This document shows, piece after piece, positions 57,357-64,000 of a stretch of 64,000 bases of DNA. Location of the stretch: contig NZ_CP127382.2 in the NCBI RefSeq assembly GCF_003286645.3, forward strand, positions 620,001-684,000, written 5' to 3'. Origin of the DNA: Aerococcus tenax. Its GTDB lineage: Bacteria > Bacillota > Bacilli > Lactobacillales > Aerococcaceae. The notes beneath the pieces are model-generated. The model had not been told where the DNA came from, did no database searches, and saw only the letters and a program-made list of their open reading frames with translations. The position numbers and the translations under genes are program-made. How positions within the stretch are numbered: position 1 is the stretch's first letter; each line of letters begins with the position of its first letter.

Positions 57357-57397
57357 GAAGACTGATTGACTTAAGAAGAGATGAGTCGGGAGGAACT

Positions 57398-59752
57398 ATG
57401 GCAAAAAGAAAAACACGTTCAAAGAAAAAAACAAATAATACTTACCAACAAGCGGTTATCGCTTTTTTTATTTTAATTTTAACCGGGCTAGGGAGTTTTC
57501 AACTGGGCTTTTTAGGTCGAATTGTTAAAGCCAGCATGCGCTTTATGGTGGGCGAGCTCTATCTATTGGGATTCTTCCTGGTGGCCATTACCGCCCTTGC
57601 TTATTTGCTAACCAATCAAGGGCCAAATTGGCGCAAACGCCCTTACAGTTCTCTGCTATTAGCCGTCCCCATTTTGGCTTTACTCTGCCATGCGATCCAG
57701 TTTAAAGAAGTCATGGCCCAGGGGGAATCTCTATTTGCCGTTAGTTTAAATCACTTTTTGGCAGGTTTTAAGGGAAATTTTCAGCCTGATGTTGGTGGCG
57801 GTATCATGGGCGCTGGTCTCTATCAAGTGAGTTATTTTATCCTCAGCCAATGGGGAACTTACTTACTTATTTTCCTAGCTGCTTTAGCTTGGCTGGCTTA
57901 CTGCCTAAATATATCCGGTCAAGAAATGATTTCCAGTGTCCAAAATCTGTTTCAAATGGCGGTGCAGTGGCTACAAGGCTTTATAAATGCTACTAAGGAG
58001 AAATCTGCTAAGCGTAAAGAAGCCAAGGCGAATAAGGTTAAGGAAAGTCAGCCAGAAACCCCAGTGAAAGATCATTCCCCTAAGCTGACTGATGGAGCAG
58101 ATGAAGATAGTGAAGTCAGGTTTGACGACGATAAAAGTCAAGAATCCGCTGTGGAAATTGTGGGCCCCAACTACCAAAACTTAGTGGGGTCAGAAGAAGA
58201 AACCAGCCTTGACCAGGAAAAGGCAAGTCAAAGCCAAGACCAAGCCAGCCAATTAAGTCTGGATATCGACGAAGAGGATGATGGAGAAGATTTATCTGAT
58301 TTAACTATCGAGGCCGAAGAAGAAAATCCCGATTATAAACTCCCTCCAGTCAGTCTCTTAAATCCAATTCACCACACGGATCAAAGTAGTGAGTATCACA
58401 TTATTAAAGAAAACATCAAAACTTTGGAAAAGACCTTAGCCAGCTTTAATGTGGATGCCAAGGTGACTAAGGCGAATTTAGGTCCGGCAGTTACCAAGTA
58501 TGAAATTGAACCGGCAGTCGGTACCAAGGTATCTAAAATTACCAACTTAGCTGACGACATCGCCTTGGCCTTAGCTGCTAAGGATATCCGGATCGAAGCG
58601 CCGATTCCAGGAAAGTCAGTGATTGGTATTGAGGTTCCTAACCAAAAGGTGTCTGTGGTTTCCTTTAGAGACAGTTTTGAGAACCAACCAGCCAATACGA
58701 AGTTACTAGAAGTTCCCTTGGGACGGTCAATCTATGGGGACACCCGGGTGGCAGACTTAACGAAAATGCCCCATCTCTTAATTGCGGGATCTACTGGTTC
58801 TGGTAAATCCGTCTGCATCAATGGGATGATTGTCTCCATTTTATTAAAGGCTAAGCCTAATGAAGTCAAATTAATGATGATTGACCCCAAAAAGGTTGAG
58901 TTAAACGTCTATAACGGTATTCCTCATCTACTAACTCCAGTAGTAACTAATCCACGCAAAGCCGCCCAAGCCTTGAATAAGGTAGTTGAGGAAATGGAGC
59001 GGCGTTATGAATTATTTGCCGCAACGGGTCAGCGAAATATTGATGGCTATAACCATCATGTGAGTGAATATAATGAGACCAGTGATGATAAACAGGCCTT
59101 GCTGCCTTATATTGTGGTTATTGTCGATGAATTAGCTGACTTAATGATGGTAGCTTCCAAAGAAGTTGAGGCTGCCATCACCCGCTTAGCACAAATGGCG
59201 CGAGCAGCTGGTATTCACATGATTCTAGCCACCCAACGGCCGTCAGTTGATGTTATTACGGGAATCATTAAGGCTAATGTGCCTTCCCGGATTGCCTTTG
59301 CCGTATCTAGTGGGACTGATTCACGGACAATTATCGATCAAAATGGCGCGGAAAAACTCCTTGGTCGCGGTGATATGCTCTTTATGCCCATGGGAGAGGG
59401 TAAGCCTTTAAGAGTACAAGGGGCTTTCATTACTGATGAAGAGGTTGAAAGCGTAGTTGATTTTGTTAAAGACCAGCAAGAGGCTAACTATAGTGAGGCG
59501 ATGATGCCTAGCGAAGTGAATGAGAATAGCGCGGCTGACGACCTTGATGAGATGTGGGATGAGGTTATTGATTTTGTTAAGGGCCGCGAAACGGTTTCGA
59601 TTTCCATGTTGCAACGTCAATTTCGCATTGGTTACAACCGTGCCGCCCGCTTAGTTGATGACATGGAGGCACGCGGCATTGTCTCAGAACAAAACGGAAG
59701 TAAGCCGCGCACAGTTAATATTAGTGAAAAACAAGAAGAACAGGAAGACTAA
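57398..59752 (+). CDS. ftsK: DNA translocase FtsK/SpoIIIE
   Basis: FtsK pumps DNA away from the closing septum and helps resolve chromosome dimers. The 784-residue protein has four or so membrane helices in the first 170 residues, then an acidic, low-complexity linker (about 200-320). The RecA-like motor has Walker A AGSTGSGKS (about 465), Walker B in IVVIVDELADLMM and the conserved LATQRPSVDVITG. The C-terminal gamma domain (about 715-780) reads KOPS-like DNA signs with MLQRQFRIGYNRAARL. RBS GGGAGGAA precedes ATG 57398. Confidence 0.96.
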   Translation: MAKRKTRSKKKTNNTYQQAVIAFFILILTGLGSFQLGFLGRIVKASMRFMVGELYLLGFFLVAITALAYLLTNQGPNWRKRPYSSLLLAVPILALLCHAIQFKEVMAQGESLFAVSLNHFLAGFKGNFQPDVGGGIMGAGLYQVSYFILSQWGTYLLIFLAALAWLAYCLNISGQEMISSVQNLFQMAVQWLQGFINATKEKSAKRKEAKANKVKESQPETPVKDHSPKLTDGADEDSEVRFDDDKSQESAVEIVGPNYQNLVGSEEETSLDQEKASQSQDQASQLSLDIDEEDDGEDLSDLTIEAEEENPDYKLPPVSLLNPIHHTDQSSEYHIIKENIKTLEKTLASFNVDAKVTKANLGPAVTKYEIEPAVGTKVSKITNLADDIALALAAKDIRIEAPIPGKSVIGIEVPNQKVSVVSFRDSFENQPANTKLLEVPLGRSIYGDTRVADLTKMPHLLIAGSTGSGKSVCINGMIVSILLKAKPNEVKLMMIDPKKVELNVYNGIPHLLTPVVTNPRKAAQALNKVVEEMERRYELFAATGQRNIDGYNHHVSEYNETSDDKQALLPYIVVIVDELADLMMVASKEVEAAITRLAQMARAAGIHMILATQRPSVDVITGIIKANVPSRIAFAVSSGTDSRTIIDQNGAEKLLGRGDMLFMPMGEGKPLRVQGAFITDEEVESVVDFVKDQQEANYSEAMMPSEVNENSAADDLDEMWDEVIDFVKGRETVSISMLQRQFRIGYNRAARLVDDMEARGIVSEQNGSKPRTVNISEKQEEQED

Positions 59753-59785
59753 GAGGCTAGGACAAAACTCCCTATCTCTTTTCAA
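59752..59785 (+). repeat. AGAG..TAGGAC hairpin after ftsK
   Basis: AGAGGCTAGGAC and CTCCCTATCTCT form a stem with a bulge right at the ftsK stop codon. It resembles the hairpins after rpmF (25939) and after glnQ (5584), and belongs to the same dispersed family. It probably acts as a weak terminator. Confidence 0.6.
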
Positions 59786-59868
59786 AATCCAAACTATTTA
59801 ATTCAAAAGGTGCTCCGGGTGCAGATCGCTTTTTATTTAAACGCACTTGTCGCACGCTCCTAAGAAAT

Positions 59869-59918
59869 AAGTCAAAGAGAAGGGAAACTTTAGTAGTGAC
59901 TCACTCTTTGACTTTTTT
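59869..59918 (+). terminator. Second terminator downstream of ftsK
   Basis: AAGTCAAAGAG (59869-59879) pairs with CTCTTTGACTT (59904-59914), followed by TTTT. It lies within a repeat-like region that shares GTGCTCC with 5640. Confidence 0.75.
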
Positions 59919-59952
59919 ACTAGGCTGGATTGCTTTTTGACTGTCTAAAACG

Positions 59953-59961
59953 TGATATAAT
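59953..59961 (+). promoter_or_regulatory. Extended -10 promoter of pgsA
   Basis: TGATATAAT at 59953-59961 is an extended -10 identical to the one before nox. TTGACT at 59937 is too close to be a normal -35 element. Confidence 0.55.
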
Positions 59962-59997
59962 GTAAGAGATATTTTCCTAAAGGAGGACATTGTCATA

Positions 59998-60576
59998 ATG
60001 AATTTACCTAATCGACTGACCATGCTAAGGATTTTGATGATTCCCTTATTTATTTTATTGATAGAAATTCCCTTTAATTGGGGAACATGGACCATTGCTA
60101 GTCAAAGCGTGAGTGTTCAATTGGCTTTGACAGCCCTTATTTTTGCCATAGCGAGTTTGACCGATTGGCTGGATGGCTATATTGCTCGTCGTGATAGCCT
60201 GGTGACCAACTTTGGTAAATTTGCCGACCCCTTGGCGGATAAAATGTTGGTCATTACCGCCCTAATCGAGCTCATTGCTCTAGGCAAGGCGCCAGCTTGG
60301 CTTGTTGCCATTATTGTGATGCGTGAATTAGCCGTTACGGGCTTAAGGCTATTGATCGTGACTGAAGGAGAGGTTTTGGCAGCTAAGTGGCCAGGAAAAA
60401 TCAAGACCTGTACCCAGATGTTGGCAATCATTTTATTATTAGTGAATGATTTTCCTTTCCAAGCCTTGCCATTTTCACTCGGACAGCTTTGCCTCTACTT
60501 GGCTTTACTAGCAACCATCTATTCAGGTTATGATTATTTTAAAAAGAATTGGCAAGTCTTTAGTGATAGTTTTTAA
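59998..60576 (+). CDS. pgsA: CDP-diacylglycerol--glycerol-3-phosphate 3-phosphatidyltransferase
   Basis: PgsA makes phosphatidylglycerol phosphate, the committed step of anionic phospholipid synthesis. The 192-residue membrane protein contains the CDP-alcohol transferase motif D-G-x2-A-R-x8-G-x3-D-x3-D in DGYIARRDSLVTNFGKF followed by ADPLADK (about 59-83), and several hydrophobic helices. AAAGGAGGA precedes the ATG. cinA follows after about 50 bases with no terminator between. Confidence 0.96.
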   Translation: MNLPNRLTMLRILMIPLFILLIEIPFNWGTWTIASQSVSVQLALTALIFAIASLTDWLDGYIARRDSLVTNFGKFADPLADKMLVITALIELIALGKAPAWLVAIIVMRELAVTGLRLLIVTEGEVLAAKWPGKIKTCTQMLAIILLLVNDFPFQALPFSLGQLCLYLALLATIYSGYDYFKKNWQVFSDSF

Positions 60577-60627
60577 AGAAGACAATAAAAATTGTTGAAA
60601 GTACGGAATAATAGAGTGGAGGAAATC

Positions 60628-61866
60628 ATGAAGGCAGAAATAATTGCGGTAGGAACAGAAATGCTGATGGGACAAATTGTCAATACCAATGCCCCATTTA
60701 TCGCCAGACAACTGAATGAACTAGGGATTGAACACTACTATGAGACGGTGGTGGGGGACAATCCTGAGCGCTTAGTTGAATTAACTCAGATTGCCGAGTC
60801 ACGTAGTGATATGATCATTTACTCTGGAGGAATTGGACCGACCCAGGATGATTTGACCAAGCAAGTAATTGCCGAATACTTAAATGAAGAGCTTATCTAC
60901 GACCAAGAGTGTTTAGAGCAGATAAAACAGTACTACCAGGATCGCCATCAAAACATGTCCTCCAACAACCTACAGATGGCCCTGACTTTCAAAAATGGCC
61001 AATCACTAAAGAATGAAACAGGTCAAGCCTGTGGAAGCCTCATTCATAAAAATGGCTGTCTCTATGTCTTCCTGCCTGGTTTTCCAGATGAATTGGAACC
61101 TATGTTTATTAATGAGGTTAAGCCTTATCTCTTTGAACATTTGTCCAATAAACAGGTGTTGGCTTCTCGCTTTTTAAATTTCTTTGGTATTGGGGAAGCG
61201 GCCTTAACTAGTCGTCTAGAAGACCTGATCGCTAAACAAAGTAATCCAACGATCGCTCCTTATGCTTCTAAATCAGTAGTCACCTTAAGACTCACGGCCC
61301 AAGGGGAGGATCACGCAGTTACAGATAAACTGCTCGACCAAACCCAGGAAGAAATACTTGCCCTGGTTGGTGACTATTATTACGGAAGTGGTTATAATTA
61401 CCTTCCTATGGATGCCTTATTTGATTATTTAAACCAAGAAGAAAAAACCATTGCTTTTGCTGAAAGCCTGACGGGTGGTCTAGCGGCGCATTTATTGGTC
61501 AACCATGAAGGCTCTTCAAAAATTTTTAAAGGGTCAACAGTTTCCTATAGTGAATATGCCAAGGCTCATGTCATTGGCGTAAGTCAAGCAACTCTCGACC
61601 AAGAGGGCATGGTTAGCGAGGTTTGTGCCCGGCAAATGGCTGAATTAACCTGCTCAAACTATGGGGCTGATTATGCCATTAGCTTCACTGGAGTTGCTGG
61701 TCCTGATAAGATGGAAGGTCAAGAAGTTGGAACCGTCTATTGTGGTTTTGCTAGCCGAGGGCAGTCTACCCAGGTCAAGCGCTACCACATTAATGGCAAC
61801 CGCTCAGCCATTCGTTTAAAGGTTATCTACCAAGCTGTGTTAGATTTTATCCAAGAAAAACCCTAA
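60628..61866 (+). CDS. cinA: Competence/damage-inducible protein CinA
   Basis: CinA joins an N-terminal molybdopterin-binding-like domain (about 1-170, MKAEIIAVGTEMLMGQIV, SGGIGPTQDD) to a C-terminal nicotinamide mononucleotide amidohydrolase-type domain (about 255-412, FAESLTGGLAAHLL, SFTGVAGPD). The two activities recycle pyridine nucleotides, and in streptococci CinA recruits RecA during competence. The 412-residue start at ATG 60628 is set by GGAGGAA. The longer frame from 60592 has no site. It stands right before recA, the usual order. Confidence 0.94.
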   Translation: MKAEIIAVGTEMLMGQIVNTNAPFIARQLNELGIEHYYETVVGDNPERLVELTQIAESRSDMIIYSGGIGPTQDDLTKQVIAEYLNEELIYDQECLEQIKQYYQDRHQNMSSNNLQMALTFKNGQSLKNETGQACGSLIHKNGCLYVFLPGFPDELEPMFINEVKPYLFEHLSNKQVLASRFLNFFGIGEAALTSRLEDLIAKQSNPTIAPYASKSVVTLRLTAQGEDHAVTDKLLDQTQEEILALVGDYYYGSGYNYLPMDALFDYLNQEEKTIAFAESLTGGLAAHLLVNHEGSSKIFKGSTVSYSEYAKAHVIGVSQATLDQEGMVSEVCARQMAELTCSNYGADYAISFTGVAGPDKMEGQEVGTVYCGFASRGQSTQVKRYHINGNRSAIRLKVIYQAVLDFIQEKP

Positions 61867-61878
61867 GAACATTTGTTC
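61867..61878 (+). promoter_or_regulatory. LexA-type SOS box upstream of recA
   Basis: GAACATTTGTTC is the palindromic core of the Gram-positive LexA (DinR) operator (GAAC-N4-GTTC). It begins one base after the cinA stop and 70 bases before recA. The recA -10 may be TAGACT at 61911. Confidence 0.75.
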
Positions 61879-61947
61879 TGTTTTTGCTTGCTTTTTTGAC
61901 TTAATGCCGTTAGACTAAGAGTGAAAGATAAACGAGGAGGATATTGA

Positions 61948-63063
61948 ATGAGTACATCACATGATGCAAACCGCCAAAAGGCTTTAGACCAGGCCCTTAA
62001 ACAAATTGAAAAAAACTTTGGTAAGGGAGCTATAATGAAGATGGGAGAATCAACGGATACTCAGGTGTCGACTGTTCCGTCAGGCTCCTTATCCTTAGAT
62101 ATTGCCCTAGGAGTCGGAGGTTATCCGCGTGGACGAATTATTGAAGTCTACGGTCCAGAATCTTCTGGGAAAACCACTGTTGCCCTACATGCTGTTGCCG
62201 AGGTTCAAAAACAAGGTGGAATTGCTGCCTTTATTGATGCTGAGAACGCCTTAGACCCTGAATACGCTAGAGCTTTGGGGGTTGACATTGATGAGCTATT
62301 ACTCTCCCAACCGGATACTGGTGAACAAGGGTTAGAAATTGCTGATGCCTTAGTGTCCTCTGGTGCGATTGATATTGTCGTTGTCGATTCTGTTGCTGCC
62401 TTAGTTCCACGGGCTGAAATTGAAGGTGAGATGGGGGACTCCCATGTGGGGCTCCAAGCTCGCTTGATGTCTCAAGCCCTACGGAAGTTATCGGGCTCCA
62501 TTAATAAGACGAAAACCATTGCCATGTTTATTAACCAGATTCGTGAAAAAGTAGGTGTCATGTTTGGGAACCCAGAAACCACCCCAGGGGGAAGGGCCCT
62601 AAAATTTTATTCCACTATTCGTCTAGAAGTTAGACGCGGGGAACGGATCAAATCCGGTCAGGATATTATTGGTAACCGCACTAAGATTAAAGTTGTAAAA
62701 AATAAGGTAGCTCCGCCATTTAAGGTTGCTGAAGTGGATATTATGTATGGGCAAGGAATTTCTCAAGCGGGTGAATTAGTTGATTTAGCTGCTGACATGG
62801 ATATCATTAAGAAGAGTGGCTCTTGGTATTCTTACGGGGATGACCGGATTGGCCAAGGACGCGAGAATGCCAAACTATATCTCACCGAAAACCCTGACAT
62901 ATTTAAGGAAATTGATAGTAAGGTTCGAGCAGAGTATGGTTTTGGTCCAGCTGTTGAAGATGACGATTCAGAGGATGAAACCACCAATGAAGAAGCCAAA
63001 AACGATTCATCAAGTGATGAAGAAAATGAAACCCTAGATTTATTTAACGATGATGAAGAATAA
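61948..63063 (+). CDS. recA: Recombinase RecA
   Basis: RecA forms filaments on single-stranded DNA, drives strand exchange and triggers self-cleavage of LexA. The 371-residue protein has the P-loop GPESSGKTT (about 69-77), Walker B with [11 protein letters not shown], the MAW-type MFINQIREK, and a C-terminal domain ending in an acidic tail of about 30 Asp/Glu/Ser residues. GAGGAGG precedes the ATG. An SOS box upstream predicts damage induction. A terminator follows. Confidence 0.98.
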   Translation: MSTSHDANRQKALDQALKQIEKNFGKGAIMKMGESTDTQVSTVPSGSLSLDIALGVGGYPRGRIIEVYGPESSGKTTVALHAVAEVQKQGGIAAFIDAENALDPEYARALGVDIDELLLSQPDTGEQGLEIADALVSSGAIDIVVVDSVAALVPRAEIEGEMGDSHVGLQARLMSQALRKLSGSINKTKTIAMFINQIREKVGVMFGNPETTPGGRALKFYSTIRLEVRRGERIKSGQDIIGNRTKIKVVKNKVAPPFKVAEVDIMYGQGISQAGELVDLAADMDIIKKSGSWYSYGDDRIGQGRENAKLYLTENPDIFKEIDSKVRAEYGFGPAVEDDDSEDETTNEEAKNDSSSDEENETLDLFNDDEE

Positions 63064-63074
63064 AATATTTTTCC

Positions 63075-63104
63075 AAAAACTTGGTGTTGATAGCCAAGTT
63101 TTTT
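63075..63104 (+). terminator. Terminator of recA
   Basis: AAAAACTTGG pairs perfectly with CCAAGTTTTT, followed by TCTTT. Confidence 0.9.
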
Positions 63105-63347
63105 CTTTAGAAAAGTCTTATAAATAATGAGATTATGACCTGTATCTATTACCTGTAAGCGTCTCATCCTATCAATATTTCCTTATATTTGCTTTCAGAG
63201 CAGAATGAGAATTTCTTGGTAGCGCTTCTAGAATAATTGACAATAATGTGAAAAAAATATAAAATTTAAATAAATGCTTTGCATTTGAAATTTTATGATT
63301 TTTTTATTTAAAAAAGCAAACAATTAAATAGACACGGAGGTGAAACT

Positions 63348-64000
63348 ATGGATGGTTTAACTATTGCCTTCGTTATCGTTACTTTAATTGTTGGCCTTTT
63401 AGTCGGATTAGTAATTGGTTACAAAAGACGTCAAAATGTTGAAGAAGAAGAACGTAATGAGGCGCAAAATACTGCAAAAGGAATTTTAGCTCAAGCAAAT
63501 AAAGATGCTGAAGCTAAAAGAAAAGAAATTCTTTTAGATGCAAAAGAGAAAGCTCAGGATTATCGCAATCAAGTAGAAAGCGAATTAAGTGATCGCCGTC
63601 AAGAAATTACTCAAAAAGAGCAAAGACTCTTCCAAAGAGAAGAAAATCTTGACCGGCGTGAAAATGTTCTTACCAATAAGGAAAATGATCAGCTTTCTAA
63701 AGAGCAATCGATTCAAGATCGCTTAAAAAATGTTTCTCAAAAAGAAGAAGAAGCCCAAGCAATGGTTCAGGAACGTCAAGATGAAATCGAACGGATTTCT
63801 ATGATGACAACTGAAGATGCCAAGGCTTTGATTTTGAAAGAGACAGAAGCAAACTTATCTAATGAAATTGCTTTACGAATTCGAAATGCAGAAGAAAACT
63901 ATAAAGAGCAAGCACATAAGCTCGCTACTTCAATTATCTTACAAGCAATCGAAACATCTGCTGCCGATACAGTCGCCGATACTTCGGTAACCCGTATCGA
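63348..64000 (+). CDS. rny: Ribonuclease Y, N-terminal part (partial)
   Basis: RNase Y is a membrane-anchored endoribonuclease that starts mRNA decay in many Firmicutes. The frame begins at ATG 63348 with CGGAGGTG upstream and is still open at the window end, giving about 217 residues. Seen are a membrane helix (about 5-25, TIAFVIVTLIVGLLVGLVIG), a long charged coiled-coil, and SAADTVADTSVTR, the last part before the KH domain. KH and HD domains lie beyond the window. The place behind recA is typical. Confidence 0.95.
   Translation, partial: MDGLTIAFVIVTLIVGLLVGLVIGYKRRQNVEEEERNEAQNTAKGILAQANKDAEAKRKEILLDAKEKAQDYRNQVESELSDRRQEITQKEQRLFQREENLDRRENVLTNKENDQLSKEQSIQDRLKNVSQKEEEAQAMVQERQDEIERISMMTTEDAKALILKETEANLSNEIALRIRNAEENYKEQAHKLATSIILQAIETSAADTVADTSVTRI

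Noticed and set aside
63148..63235. Possible cre-like sites TGTAAGCG (63154) and TGGTAGCGCTTC (63219) before rny
   Set aside because: Each departs from the cre consensus in two or more key positions; not strong enough to list.

Overview
The window is 64 kb of core chromosome from a low-GC Gram-positive bacterium, almost certainly of the order Lactobacillales. The reasons are a V-type ATPase operon end, ClpE under a CtsR-type operator, ptsHI, an L-lysine-type MurE (DDPG instead of the DAP-type DNPR motif), a classical mraZ-to-divIVA division cluster, EzrA, an NADH oxidase, and a lipoprotein-type YidC. An Aerococcus-like genus is my best guess from gene content and style, but I cannot prove it without a database search. 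No tRNA or rRNA gene, insertion sequence, prophage, CRISPR array or obvious defence system was seen.

Layout. 1-2.8 kb: the 3' end of a V-type ATPase operon (ntpA partial, ntpB, ntpD). 3-5.4 kb: an amino-acid ABC transporter with a fused binding protein and permease plus its ATPase. 5.4-5.9 kb: a gene-free, hairpin-rich stretch that looks like a degraded intergenic repeat. 5.9-15.5 kb: prfC, guaB, clpE (reverse strand), ptsH-ptsI, a GT4 glycosyltransferase and a YkuJ-family gene. 15.6-19.3 kb: murE-hom-thrB. 19.4-25.9 kb: the yqeG-yqeH-yhbY-nadD-yqeK-rsfS-yqeM ribosome and NAD cluster, tmcAL, then yceD-rpmF. 26.1-43.9 kb: DUF3397, mraZ, rsmH, ftsL, pbp2x, mraY, murD, murG, divIB, ftsA, ftsZ, ylmE, ylmG, ylmH, divIVA, and ileS behind a T-box leader. 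No sepF lies between ylmE and ylmG. 43.9-53.2 kb: a cold-shock-like gene, nox, a YeaQ-type membrane protein, nudF, a MacP-like gene, mtnN, rpsD with a structured leader, ezrA, cysteine desulfurase and thiI. 53.3-64 kb: a small unannotated membrane peptide, gnd with an orphan response regulator, acyP-yidC (reverse), ftsK, pgsA, cinA, recA and the start of rny.

The genes work together mainly in cell envelope and division. MurE, MraY, MurD, MurG and PBP2X make and crosslink peptidoglycan. FtsL, DivIB, FtsA, FtsZ, EzrA, DivIVA and FtsK build the septum, and PgsA, YidC and the glycosyltransferase supply membrane lipids and proteins. Several regulatory sites can be read directly: a CtsR box inside the clpE promoter, a 10-bp-periodic MraZ box, an SOS box before recA, a possible cre site before nox, the ileS T-box, and an rpsD leader with mutually exclusive pairings.

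I did not find a clearly new multi-gene system. The items most worth a second look are the repeat-like region at 5.4-5.8 kb and its relatives, the rpsD leader, the MacP-like gene, the absence of sepF, the 57-residue membrane peptide, and the T-box leader whose specifier I could not match to isoleucine.
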